Part shown: positions 7,207 to 15,156 of the stretch, piece after piece | Position numbering within the stretch: the first letter of the stretch is position 1 | How the letters are laid out: each line of letters begins with the position of its first letter | NCBI GenBank assembly: GCA_005773145.1 | Contig: SXHS01000080.1 | Span: 1-29,507 of the forward strand | Direction of reading: 5' to 3' | Length of the DNA stretch: 29,507 nucleotides | Source: Planctomycetaceae bacterium | Lineage (GTDB): Bacteria; Planctomycetota; Planctomycetia; Pirellulales; Pirellulaceae | Made by a program: the position numbers and the translations under genes | The notes under the pieces: model-generated | Seen by the model: only the letters and a program-made list of their open reading frames with translations | Databases searched by the model: none | Told to the model about the DNA's origin: nothing

Positions 7207-7277
7207 CTCGAGCCGCTAGCCTTATTCGCGGTTAGAGCCCGGCAACGAGCGCCATGATGCAAGCACTCGGTACAAGA

Positions 7278-7294
7278 GGGGGAGGGGGGGAGGG
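7278..7294 (+). other. Potential G-quadruplex tract
   Basis: The plus strand reads GGGGGAGGGGGGGAGGG. The middle run can be split into GGG-G-GGG, giving four G3 tracts with 1-3 nt loops, which satisfies the usual intramolecular G-quadruplex pattern. It lies 17 nt beyond the stop of the metallophosphatase gene. In that gene's transcript it would be C-rich. Confidence 0.5.
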
Positions 7295-7311
7295 TGCCGA
7301 ACGAGAGTCTG

Positions 7312-7980
7312 CTAGCCATCACTGCGAACCCGCAGTTGGCCCCGTTGGTCGGCCTGCCACGCGATCCGAGCATCCAGATCAAGACCGGTCAGCCAACCGC
7401 CGCCGTAACAATGGGTGTCCAGACAGAGCAGATGGCCTGCATCCAGATACTCGCCCGAGATCTGGGGCGTGTGCCCGACAATCACCATTTTTCCCGAGCA
7501 ATGAGGGGCGGGGAGGGGGTCGGACAGGTGGGTCCACAACAACCGGTCGCTAGGCTGCTGTTCCAAAGGTCGTTCGGGCTCGTAATTCGCATGCACGAAG
7601 ACGTAACGGTCGGTCTCGAAGTAGAGAGGGCAATTCTCGATGAAAGCGAGGTGATCGGCCGGCAGATCGCTTAAGTTGCCACCATAGCTGGCCATCGTTG
7701 CAGCACCGCCGCAAGTGTCTCGCCAGACCGGTAGGAGCAGCCGATCCTCTAGGGCGGCGAGCAACATCATCTCATGGTTTCCCAACAGCGTGACCAATTG
7801 GCATTGGTCGGACAGGCGGAGGATTCGCTCCACGACGCGGCGGCTGTCGGGGCCCCGGTCGACATAATCGCCCAGCAGGACGAGCAGGTCGTCTCGCTGT
7901 GGGGCCATCGCCGCTAAGACAGCATCGAGTGCCTCGGCACAACCGTGAATGTCACCAATCGCCAACGTGCGTTGTGGCAT
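7312..7980 (-). CDS. Serine/threonine-type metallophosphatase (calcineurin-like)
   Basis: A 222-residue PPP-type metallophosphoesterase. All signature motifs are present in order: GDIHGC (residues 9-14), GDYVDRGPDS (37-46), GNHE (67-70), FVHANY (around 148) and VGHTPQ (around 186). These provide the Asp, His and Asn ligands of a binuclear metal centre. The length fits small bacterial PrpA/PrpB- or ApaH-like enzymes; which substrate class (protein phosphate, dinucleotide or other) cannot be told from sequence. There is no signal peptide, so it is cytoplasmic. It is the third gene of a minus-strand operon after the KAS III-like and yqgE genes, 30 nt from yqgE. Confidence 0.85.
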   Translation of the reverse strand: MPQRTLAIGDIHGCAEALDAVLAAMAPQRDDLLVLLGDYVDRGPDSRRVVERILRLSDQCQLVTLLGNHEMMLLAALEDRLLLPVWRDTCGGAATMASYGGNLSDLPADHLAFIENCPLYFETDRYVFVHANYEPERPLEQQPSDRLLWTHLSDPLPAPHCSGKMVIVGHTPQISGEYLDAGHLLCLDTHCYGGGWLTGLDLDARIAWQADQRGQLRVRSDG

Positions 7981-8010
7981 GAACGTATCCGCGCCAGACG
8001 GTATGCGTCT

Positions 8011-8565
8011 TCAATTGACCGTGGGGTCGGGAGGTCGATTCTTGATCCTCAATGAGGATTGCATCAGCTCCGACCCAATGCCCTCGATGACGACCTTCCA
8101 GATGTCCGCGGTGTCCGTATCAAAAATCAATCGATTCTCAGCTGGCGCGGTGAGCCACCCGCCGGCCGTCAACTCCGTTTCCAATTGGCCGGCTCCCCAG
8201 CCAGCAAACCCAACGAAGAGCCGAAAAACACCATCCGTGCGGGCTACGATTTTTTCCAAGAAATCCGTGCGTGTCGCAAAATAAAGGCCTGGATAGACTT
8301 CGGCGTCCGCGAACAGCGGCTGTTGGTGCACGGCCATCAGCGGTCCCTCGACCGGCCCCCCCAATCCCACGGGGGCCGTACTGTGACATGCCCCTTTGCC
8401 CACCTTCTCCCACAACTCGTGGACCCGCCACGGTCCTGGCCGGTTGAGGACCAGCCCCAAGGCACCTTGCGGCTGATGTTGCACCATCAACACCACGGTG
8501 CGACTAAAATTGGTGTCCAGCAAATGGGGGGAGGCCACCAGCAGTTGTCCCTGTAGTGATTTCAT
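8011..8565 (-). CDS. yqgE: YqgE/AlgH family protein
   Basis: A 184-residue protein of the YqgE/AlgH (DUF179) family. Family hallmarks are the N-terminus MKSLQGQLLVASPHLLDTNF, the block GALGLVLNRPG, a segment PLFADAEVYPGLYFA (usually the glycine-rich GGPV region precedes it, here LGGPVEGPL), and VFRLFVGFAGWGAGQLETEL. The biochemical role of the family is unresolved; AlgH was linked to alginate regulation in Pseudomonas. I chose the ATG at 8565 because it matches the family N-terminus. An upstream ATG at 8601 would add 12 unsupported residues. It sits between the KAS III-like gene (42 nt upstream) and the metallophosphatase (30 nt downstream), consistent with one operon. Confidence 0.88.
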   Translation of the reverse strand: MKSLQGQLLVASPHLLDTNFSRTVVLMVQHQPQGALGLVLNRPGPWRVHELWEKVGKGACHSTAPVGLGGPVEGPLMAVHQQPLFADAEVYPGLYFATRTDFLEKIVARTDGVFRLFVGFAGWGAGQLETELTAGGWLTAPAENRLIFDTDTADIWKVVIEGIGSELMQSSLRIKNRPPDPTVN

Positions 8566-8607
8566 AGGAACACGTCCCAGCTTGCCACTTGGACGCAGCA
8601 CCGGCCG

Positions 8608-9612
8608 TCACCGGCTGGACCACGTCTCCGTCCAAATGCAGCCTGCCCACGACCAGCCCACGCCAAACCCGATCATGATATTTTGCATGCCGACCGTCAG
8701 TTGGCCGCTGCGACGCAATTCGTCCAACAGGATCGGAATGGTCGATGAAACGGTATTCCCGCAGTTTTCCAGGGCCAGGGGCATTCTTGCCATATCGATC
8801 CCCAAGCAATCGCAGAGCAGTTCCAACATCTTGCGGGTCGCTTGGTGAAACAGGTAGAGCTGTATATCTTCCCGCCGCTTACCGGCCGAACATAAGATAT
8901 CCTCCACCACCTGAGGGATGGCACCCACCGTGAAATTGATCAGGCTAGGGCCGTCCATATACAACGGGCTGGGCCAACGCTGGCGATGCCGTGGTTTATG
9001 GCAGGCGGCCGGCGCACGCGCTCCCCCCTTCGTGACCAACAGCGTATCGGCCCCCTTGCCATCGGTGCCAAAGCAATAGCCGCTCAGCGATGGGGTCTCG
9101 GCCGCTTCGATCAAGGTTGCCGCCGCACCGTCCCCGAAAATCGTCCGGAGGCTGCGATCGGACGGATGGATGTACTTGGTATACGTTTCCGCTGTGATGA
9201 ACAAGACGCGACGCACGGCACCGGTGCGGATCAGGCCGTCTGCGACGGCCAAGCCGTAGACAAAACCCGAACAACCCAAATTGATATCAAAAGCACCGCA
9301 TGAGCGTCGGAGTCCCAAGCGATCCTGCAGCAGACAGGCCGTCGTTGGCAAGGGATAATCGGGCGTTTGCGTGCAAAGCAGCACGAAGTCAATCGATGCG
9401 GGGTCGATGTTGTATTCTGCAAACAACTTCTGTGCCGCCTTGAACCCCAGATCAGAAGCACACTCGTCGGGAGCCGCGATATGCCGCGCGGCGATGCCCG
9501 TCTTGGAGAAAATGAGATTCATGTCCCAATTGGGAAACTCTTCAGCCAACTGCTGATTGGTTTCCACACGCTCGGGCAAATGAACGGCGATGGGACCGAT
9601 GGCTGCATGCAT
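8608..9612 (-). CDS. 3-oxoacyl-ACP synthase III-like enzyme (FabH family)
   Basis: A 334-residue thiolase-fold condensing enzyme of the KAS III type. The complete Cys-His-Asn triad is visible: Cys114 in NLGCSGFVYGLA, His256 in LFHQATRKM and Asn286 in ENCGNTVSSTIP. Glycine-rich FGDGAAATLIE and the C-terminal MIGFGVGWSW are also typical. KAS III primes fatty acid synthesis by condensing acetyl-CoA (or another acyl-CoA) with malonyl-ACP; relatives make other beta-keto products. The neighbours are not fab genes, so it may be a specialised homologue rather than the housekeeping FabH. Residues 196-215, containing HKPRHRQRW, look like a basic, lineage-specific loop. It is the first gene of the three-gene minus-strand operon, divergent from the metallopeptidase gene. 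Confidence 0.88.
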   Translation of the reverse strand: MHAAIGPIAVHLPERVETNQQLAEEFPNWDMNLIFSKTGIAARHIAAPDECASDLGFKAAQKLFAEYNIDPASIDFVLLCTQTPDYPLPTTACLLQDRLGLRRSCGAFDINLGCSGFVYGLAVADGLIRTGAVRRVLFITAETYTKYIHPSDRSLRTIFGDGAAATLIEAAETPSLSGYCFGTDGKGADTLLVTKGGARAPAACHKPRHRQRWPSPLYMDGPSLINFTVGAIPQVVEDILCSAGKRREDIQLYLFHQATRKMLELLCDCLGIDMARMPLALENCGNTVSSTIPILLDELRRSGQLTVGMQNIMIGFGVGWSWAGCIWTETWSSR

Positions 9613-9645
9613 GGGTGCGGGATCGTCTCAATACCTTCAAGTCAT

Positions 9646-9711
9646 AGCGCTAGCCGAGTGATGGCGCTAGCCAATTGGGTGGGTTCGCCGAATTACCGTG
9701 CTAGCCGAGTT
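9646..9711. repeat. Three dispersed GCTAGCC motifs
   Basis: The intergenic region contains AGCGCTAGCCGAGTG (9646-9660), GGCGCTAGCCAA (9664-9675) and GTGCTAGCCGAGTT (9698-9711). All share GCTAGCC, and two share GCTAGCCGAGT. They lie between the divergent KAS III-like and metallopeptidase genes, so they may be operators or degenerate dispersed repeats. Confidence 0.5.
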
Positions 9712-9856
9712 GTCGTGCCTGCCGGCCCCCGTAACGATACTGGTTCCCTTTCGATTGGTCAATCGCGCCCCTTGGCAGGGCAGAATGACCTTGACCCCCG
9801 CGTCCATGCGGATATACTCCGGCCGCTAGACCTTCGGACTGACTTGCGAGCCGCCC

Positions 9857-10666
9857 GTGTCACCACGCACTTTGTCATCTTGGATTCGCGCTCTCGTGCT
9901 GGCAGCCGGTTGCGCCGCTTGGGCCGAGCGATGCAGTCGGGCGGAAGTGCCTCTGGGATCGTGGCCGGCCGTGGAACGGCACGACAACTTTGTGTTCCAT
10001 GCCGACTTTTCGCTGGAACGCTATCAACAGGCCTTGTCGGAAATCGGCTCCCTCCGCCGCCAACTGCACGAACTTCTCGAAATCGAGATTTCGCACGATG
10101 CGGTGGATGTCTACCTTTTCTCGCAGCACGATACCTACGAAAGTTACCTGCGCCGCTACCTACCGGGCGTCCCCGACCGCAAGGCACTTTTTGTTAAGTC
10201 CAACAGTCCTGGCAATGTCTTTGCGTACCTAACCCCCGAGTTCACGGTGGACCTGCGCCACGAGTGCACGCATGCGATGCTCCACGCCTCCCTACCCAAC
10301 GTGCCCCTCTGGCTTGATGAGGGATTGGCTGAGTATTTCGAGATCGCCCCAGACCAGCAATCGACAGCCCATGTGCATCTCGTCAGCTTTCGGCGCAGCG
10401 TGCGTTGGCGATCGGCCCCGTCCCTAGCTGAGTTGGAATCGCTGGACAACCTCCGTCAAATGGGCAAGCGAGAGTATCGAGATGCATGGGCTTGGGTGCA
10501 CTTTCTCGTGCACGGCCCCCCCGCAGCTCAACAAACGCTTGTTGAATACCTGCAAGATCTGCAGGCCCAGCGGCCGACTGGGCGTTTTTCCGAGCGACTG
10601 GCGCAACAGCTGCCGGATGCCGAACGTCACATGCGGGAACACTTCGTCGATTGGCCGGTCGATTGA
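9857..10666 (+). CDS. Putative zinc metallopeptidase, DUF1570-like, exported
   Basis: A 269-residue protein with an N-terminal signal (IRALVLAAGCAAWA, residues 10-23) and a mature domain carrying LRHECTHAML. The HExxH zinc motif is His135, Glu136 and His139. It is followed about 20 residues later by WLDEGLAEYFE, where Glu159 is a good third ligand, the gluzincin arrangement. The segment ALFVKSNSPGNVFAYLTPEF before the motif resembles the DUF1570 domain common in planctomycetes. It probably acts in the periplasm; its substrate is unknown. The start is GTG at 9857; no better ATG is in frame and the Shine-Dalgarno region is weak, so this start is only moderately secure. It is a single gene, convergent with the glycosyltransferase. 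Confidence 0.75.
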   Translation: MSPRTLSSWIRALVLAAGCAAWAERCSRAEVPLGSWPAVERHDNFVFHADFSLERYQQALSEIGSLRRQLHELLEIEISHDAVDVYLFSQHDTYESYLRRYLPGVPDRKALFVKSNSPGNVFAYLTPEFTVDLRHECTHAMLHASLPNVPLWLDEGLAEYFEIAPDQQSTAHVHLVSFRRSVRWRSAPSLAELESLDNLRQMGKREYRDAWAWVHFLVHGPPAAQQTLVEYLQDLQAQRPTGRFSERLAQQLPDAERHMREHFVDWPVD

Positions 10667-10754
10667 AGTCGCGAGCGACATGACACGTGCGTACTATTGG
10701 GGCCGCCTGCAGGTCGGAGTGCGGCAGTCGGCGGATGCGTCCTGCTTCTGCCCC

Positions 10755-12017
10755 CTACGATGCGGTCGCCTCGAGGCTGCGTTCGAGTTCCCCGGCCAAT
10801 TTGGCAGCGAGTTCAGCTCGCGTGAATTGTCGCACGTGCTGCTCGTCGAGCGCCGTGAGATGGCCCAGGTGCAGGTTGGCCGATAGTTCGGTCAGCGCAC
10901 GTTCGATTCCGGCGACATCATGACAGTCGACAACTCGGTGGGGGCCATTCGTTCCTAGGACCCAGGGCAATTCGCCAGCCGGATCGGCCAGCGCCAATAT
11001 GGGACGCCGCGCCCCGAGATACTCGAAGATCTTGGCCGGCACCCCCCAGCGACGGCCGGGCGTGTCCAACAAGACCAATATATCTGCCGTTCCCATCGCC
11101 CGCAGCGCATCGCCATAGGGTACCTGCCCCTCAAATTGCACGACATGCTCCAAGTCATAGGCCCGCACGGCCGCTAAGAGATCACCTCGGTTTTCGATGG
11201 ACTGCCCAAGTAGGCGAAATCGCCAGGCGGGTTGATCCATGCGTCGCGTCCGCTCGAGCCGCGCAAGCGATTCGAATAGCGGGCGCGGATTCCGCCCGTG
11301 ATAGAGTTCACCGGCATGGACCAGCGTAGTAACCGCGGACTGGGTCGCTGGGGCCGTAAGGCCGAAGGGTGGGGTGACACGCGTCGTCGCATCCGCTTGC
11401 TGAAATCGCTCGGGATCAAAGCCGTTCGAAATGACCGTAAATTTGGCCGAATGCTCAGGAAACGCCTGACGGAACACATCACACATGCGCGGCGTGTTGG
11501 CAATGACACGCTGCGCATTTCTCATTATGGACCACTCGGCCCGCACCGCCCACCGTCCACGGATGCTTTGCGCGGCATCCGTCGCATAACCGGCAATCCA
11601 GGGGTCTCGAAAATCGGCCAACCAAGGAATGCCAAAACGACGGCTGACGAGATGTCCCAAAGCATGTATGGCGGCTGGGGGGCTCGAAGTCAAAACACAA
11701 TCCGGTCGCCATTCGGCCACCACGCGTTTGCACTCGGACCAAGCGCGAGGTAGCCACACGGAATCCCCAAAATAACGACGGGCGACGCGACTGGTGATTC
11801 CCATGGGGATTGGTACCGCGCGAACTTTGATGCAGGCAGGGACCTCCTTCAACAACCCCGCATCCCGCGGTTCACCCGGCATTTCCGGTGGCGCGATCAC
11901 CGTTACATCCCAGTTGTGTTCCGGCAGATATCGCACGAATCCGAGCAGTCGAAAAACGGCCGATGCCGCTGAAGGCGGAAAGTGATAGGTCAGCAGTAAC
12001 AAGCGGCGTTTGCCCAT
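10755..12017 (-). CDS. GT4-like glycosyltransferase (GT-B fold)
   Basis: A 420-residue cytoplasmic glycosyltransferase. The N-terminal Rossmann domain opens with RRLLLLTYHFPPSAASAVFR, which is typical of family 4-like enzymes, and contains PDCVLTSSPPAAIHALG and WLADFRDPW. The C-terminal donor-binding domain begins near TLVHAGELYHGRNP and ends with the E-containing motif VPAKIFEYLGARRPILAL, where the Glu would contact the nucleotide sugar. No signal or membrane segment is evident. The acceptor and donor sugars cannot be predicted. It likely serves surface polysaccharide or glycolipid assembly. It is transcribed alone, divergent from the SelA-like gene with 125 nt between the starts. Confidence 0.87.
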   Translation of the reverse strand: MGKRRLLLLTYHFPPSAASAVFRLLGFVRYLPEHNWDVTVIAPPEMPGEPRDAGLLKEVPACIKVRAVPIPMGITSRVARRYFGDSVWLPRAWSECKRVVAEWRPDCVLTSSPPAAIHALGHLVSRRFGIPWLADFRDPWIAGYATDAAQSIRGRWAVRAEWSIMRNAQRVIANTPRMCDVFRQAFPEHSAKFTVISNGFDPERFQQADATTRVTPPFGLTAPATQSAVTTLVHAGELYHGRNPRPLFESLARLERTRRMDQPAWRFRLLGQSIENRGDLLAAVRAYDLEHVVQFEGQVPYGDALRAMGTADILVLLDTPGRRWGVPAKIFEYLGARRPILALADPAGELPWVLGTNGPHRVVDCHDVAGIERALTELSANLHLGHLTALDEQHVRQFTRAELAAKLAGELERSLEATAS

Positions 12018-12142
12018 GGCCTCACATCGTTCCCTTCCGATCCAGATTCCCCTACACTACTCGTACCAAGGACGGACTCGCGCGGCGCATCTCGAAATGC
12101 CCCACAACCCAAAAACCACACCCCCTGAGGCGTTACCCCGTC

Positions 12143-13564
12143 ATGCCCAACCCGCTACTCAAGAACCTGCCCACCCTTCAGGAACTTCTCGACAATCCCA
12201 CGGTTCGCCGTTTAACGGAACGGGTCAGTCGCCATGAGGTTGTCGGCCAAGTGCGGGGCTTTCTCGATGATATCAAACGAGAATTACAATCGGCCGTCCA
12301 CGACGCCCAAATTCCAAACGCTCGCGAACTGGCCGAACGATTCGCTCACTGGGTGGGGAGCGAACAACAGCCTAGCGTGCGCCCCGTAATCAACGCTACG
12401 GGTATCCTAATCCACCGCGAGCTGGGGGGCCCCGCGTGGGCCGAAAGCGCTCGGAACCAAGCCAGCTGGGTGGCGGGCCATTATATCAATCTGCGAGTGG
12501 ATTTATCCACGGGCGGGCCGCAGGAACCCACCGCCTACGCCCAGCGGCTCTTGCAAGAACTAACGGGCGCCGAGGCCGCCTGCATCGTCCACAGCCATGC
12601 AGCCGCGGTCCTGTTGGCCTTGGTCGCCATCGCCCCGAACCGAGAGGTTGTGGTGTCTCGTGCCCACCTGGGCGACCTGGAGGGCACCGGACGACTCCCC
12701 GACCTGATTGCCTGGAGTGGCGGGAGGCTACGCGAAGTCGGTGCCGTCAATCAGACGCAGGCGGCGGACTACTCCGCCGTGATCGGGCCGGATACGGCGG
12801 CCATCTTGAACGTGCAGGCCAGCAATTTTCAGATCACGGGAGCCAATCGAGCCCCCCAATTGAGCGAGCTCACCAGCCTGGCGGAACCGCACAAGCTGCC
12901 CGTAATCGATGTGCTCGGCAACGGAACCTTGGTGGATGTGGAACCGTATGGCGTACAAGGAGAAGCACTGGTTCAGGAGCGCATCCGGCAGGGAGCGCAC
13001 ATCGTGATCTTTCGCGGCGATGGCTTGATCGGTGGTCCCCCCTGCGGATTGGTGGTGGGACGCCGCGTCTGGATCGAACGCATCGCGCAGCACCCGCTCG
13101 CGGCCACCCTGGCCCTCGATAAGTCTCTGCTGGCCGCCACCACGGAGACCTTGGCCCTATATCGCCAGCCGACGCAGATCTGCGATCAGGTTCCCACACT
13201 GCGTTTGCTGTCAACAAGCATCCTGAATCTGCAGCAGCGGGCGGAACGCCTCGCGGCCCAGATGGCGACCATGCCGAACATCGCCTCAGCAGAGGCCCGA
13301 GCCGCGACCACGTACCTTACCAGCGACCGCCTGCCGTTGCATGAGCTACCGACATGGGGCGTTGCCCTGCGCCCGCGCCAAGGCTCGCTCGACGAACTGG
13401 CGGGAACGCTCCGTCAAGGAAATCCAGCCCTTATCGGTCGAACGCAGGAGGGGGCCTATTTCCTCGACCTACGTGCCGTGCACCCGAAAGAAGACATGCT
13501 CTTGGTGGATGCCGTACAAGGACGGGTCGCTTCGGCCCCTCAGTCCCCGACGTCGGCGCAATAG
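12143..13564 (+). CDS. SelA-like protein (L-seryl-tRNA(Sec) selenium transferase family) lacking the PLP lysine
   Basis: A 473-residue protein resembling bacterial SelA along its whole length: N-terminal LLKNLPTLQELLDNP, then VRPVINATGILIHRELGGP, AACIVHSHAAAVLLAL, REVVVSRAHLGDLEGTGRLP, GNGTLVDVEPYG and a C-terminal YFLDLRAVHPKEDMLL. SelA uses PLP to convert Ser-tRNA(Sec) to Sec-tRNA(Sec). The segment that in SelA reads SGDKLLGGP, with PLP on the Lys, here reads RGDGLIGGP: Asp293 is kept and the Lys is Gly294. The downstream substrate-binding motif HPLKRALRADK is HPLAATLALDK, without its two arginines. The nucleotide sequence (GGC GAT GGC) is unambiguous and the frame is intact. It is therefore probably not a functional selenocysteine synthase. 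The ATG at 12143 fits the family N-terminus; its ribosome binding site is weak. guaB follows after 107 nt. Confidence 0.75.
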   Translation: MPNPLLKNLPTLQELLDNPTVRRLTERVSRHEVVGQVRGFLDDIKRELQSAVHDAQIPNARELAERFAHWVGSEQQPSVRPVINATGILIHRELGGPAWAESARNQASWVAGHYINLRVDLSTGGPQEPTAYAQRLLQELTGAEAACIVHSHAAAVLLALVAIAPNREVVVSRAHLGDLEGTGRLPDLIAWSGGRLREVGAVNQTQAADYSAVIGPDTAAILNVQASNFQITGANRAPQLSELTSLAEPHKLPVIDVLGNGTLVDVEPYGVQGEALVQERIRQGAHIVIFRGDGLIGGPPCGLVVGRRVWIERIAQHPLAATLALDKSLLAATTETLALYRQPTQICDQVPTLRLLSTSILNLQQRAERLAAQMATMPNIASAEARAATTYLTSDRLPLHELPTWGVALRPRQGSLDELAGTLRQGNPALIGRTQEGAYFLDLRAVHPKEDMLLVDAVQGRVASAPQSPTSAQ

Positions 13565-13588
13565 GGGTAGGGGAAAAGATTCCCCGTG

Positions 13589-13618
13589 TTCCCCAGGCGG
13601 CCGTCGGACTGGTACAAT
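13589..13618 (+). promoter_or_regulatory. Candidate extended -10 promoter for guaB
   Basis: TGG followed by TACAAT (13613-13618) is an extended -10. A poor TTCCCC (13589-13594) lies 18 nt upstream as a possible -35. Transcription would begin near 13625, about 47 nt before the guaB ATG. AGGAGG precedes that ATG. Confidence 0.4.
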
Positions 13619-13671
13619 CGCACTTTTTCCCAAGTGCCCGCCGATGGCGGCATTCAGGAGGGACCAGGCAG

Positions 13672-15156
13672 ATGGACGCTAAGTTTCGCTCCACAGCCAT
13701 CACCTTTGACGACGTCTTGCTAGAGCCCCGCTACAGCGAAGTCGTCCCCGCCGAGGTTGATGTGCGCACCCGGTTGACTCGGCGCATTCAACTCAATGTC
13801 CCCTTACTCAGCTCCCCGATGGATACCGTTACCGAGAGCGCCATGGCCATTGCCTTGGCCCAAGTTGGCGGCCTGGGAGTCATCCATAAAAACATGTCCA
13901 TCGAACGGCAGACGGAGGAGGTCGACAAGGTAAAGCGGAGTGCCAATGGCATCATCGATGATCCGATCACGCTATCACCGGACGCGCCAGTATCGAAAGC
14001 ACGCGAGTTGATGGAGAAGCACAACATCTCCGGCGTCCCCATCACGCTCAAAGATGGCCGCCTGGAAGGCATTCTGACACGTCGCGACCTGCGTTTCCTG
14101 GAGTCGACCGACCTCCCAGTGGCACAGGTCATGACGCGCCAGCCCCTCGTGACAGCAACGGGGACTGTAACGCTTGAGGAAGCTGAGAAAATTTTAACGG
14201 CTAAAAAGGTGGAGAAACTTTTGCTGGTTGACGAAAATTACCACCTGACGGGACTCATCACGATTAAAGACTGCGACATGATGAAGCGGTTCCCCCAGGC
14301 CTGCAAGGACCGGCAAGGTCGCCTGCGGGTGGGCGCGGCTGTCGGCGTGTTTGACTACGACCGGGCTGCCAGCCTCATCGAAAAAGAAGTCGATGTGCTC
14401 ATCGTGGATAGTGCCCACGGGCATACGGCCAATGTATTGGGAACGATTAAGGAACTCAAGAAGCGTTGGGACATTGACGTCGTCGCGGGAAACGTGGCGA
14501 CCGGCGAGGGATGCGCGGACTTGATTAAGGCGGGGGCGGATGCGGTCAAGGTGGGGATCGGACCAGGTTCGATTTGCACCACGCGTATCGTGTCCGGTGT
14601 CGGTGTGCCACAGATTTCGGCCATCTACGCCGCCGCACAAGTCGCCGATAAGCACGACGTGCCGGTGGTGGCCGATGGTGGAATTCGCTACTCCGGGGAT
14701 ATGACGAAGGCGATCGCCGCAGGGGCCCACGCCTGCATGATCGGCGGTCTGTTTGCCGGCCTGGCCGAAAGCCCCGGCGCTCAGATCCTGTATCAAGGAC
14801 GAACATTTAAGGTCTATCGCGGTATGGGTTCGCTGGGTGCCATGGTCCAGGGGTCCAGCGAACGCTACCGCCAAAGTCAGCAAGAGACGGGGACCGGCAA
14901 GCTGGTCCCCGAAGGCGTCGAAGGACGCGTCCCGTTCAAAGGGCCGCTCGGTCCGTTTGTCTACCAATTGGTCGGCGGATTGCGGGCGGGAATGGGATAT
15001 TGCGGAACACGAACGATCGACGAGTTGCGCAGGGATGCGCACTTTATTCAGGTGTCGGCGGCAAGCGTAAGAGAGAGCCATCCGCATGATATCGCAATTA
15101 CGCAGGAAGCACCAAATTACAGCTCAGAGAGCCCTGGGAACACGCCCCCGTTATGA
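13672..15156 (+). CDS. guaB: IMP dehydrogenase
   Basis: IMP dehydrogenase oxidises IMP to XMP with NAD+, the rate-limiting step of guanine nucleotide synthesis. The 494-residue protein has the full-length architecture. The N-terminal barrel part begins at TAITFDDVLLEPRYS and includes LLSSPMDTVTES. Two CBS domains occupy about residues 93-200 (ISGVPITLKDGRLEGILTRRD and LLLVDENYHLTGLITIKD). The second barrel part contains VGIGPGSICTTR with catalytic Cys302. The mobile flap has the Arg-Tyr pair in SSERYRQ (399-400). The ATG at 13672 has AGGAGG nearby and matches the usual start; the open frame back to 13354 is a shadow of the SelA-like gene. The last 24 codons overlap the predicted start of the SHD1 gene, and this C-terminal tail looks lineage-specific. 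Confidence 0.95.
   Translation: MDAKFRSTAITFDDVLLEPRYSEVVPAEVDVRTRLTRRIQLNVPLLSSPMDTVTESAMAIALAQVGGLGVIHKNMSIERQTEEVDKVKRSANGIIDDPITLSPDAPVSKARELMEKHNISGVPITLKDGRLEGILTRRDLRFLESTDLPVAQVMTRQPLVTATGTVTLEEAEKILTAKKVEKLLLVDENYHLTGLITIKDCDMMKRFPQACKDRQGRLRVGAAVGVFDYDRAASLIEKEVDVLIVDSAHGHTANVLGTIKELKKRWDIDVVAGNVATGEGCADLIKAGADAVKVGIGPGSICTTRIVSGVGVPQISAIYAAAQVADKHDVPVVADGGIRYSGDMTKAIAAGAHACMIGGLFAGLAESPGAQILYQGRTFKVYRGMGSLGAMVQGSSERYRQSQQETGTGKLVPEGVEGRVPFKGPLGPFVYQLVGGLRAGMGYCGTRTIDELRRDAHFIQVSAASVRESHPHDIAITQEAPNYSSESPGNTPPL

Larger units (their letters stand above)
6984..7311. other. Intergenic region with heptamer repeats and G-rich tract (328 nt)
   Basis: No convincing gene. The region separates the metallophosphatase stop from the hydrolase start, both on the minus strand. 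It contains four tandem CAAATTT heptamers and a G-rich tract, both listed separately. ORFs here are short and Arg/Cys/Pro-rich. Confidence 0.55.

Noticed and set aside
9367..10197. 276-codon plus-strand ORF overlapping two genes
   Set aside because: It is antisense to the KAS III-like gene and out of frame with the metallopeptidase gene. Both of those have clear catalytic motifs.
11888..12142. In-frame extension upstream of the SelA-like protein
   Set aside because: It is antisense to the glycosyltransferase start and lacks SelA similarity. The family N-terminus begins at MPNPLLKN.
13354..13671. In-frame extension upstream of guaB
   Set aside because: It overlaps the end of the SelA-like gene in another frame. 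The IMP dehydrogenase N-terminus and the AGGAGG site place the start at 13672.
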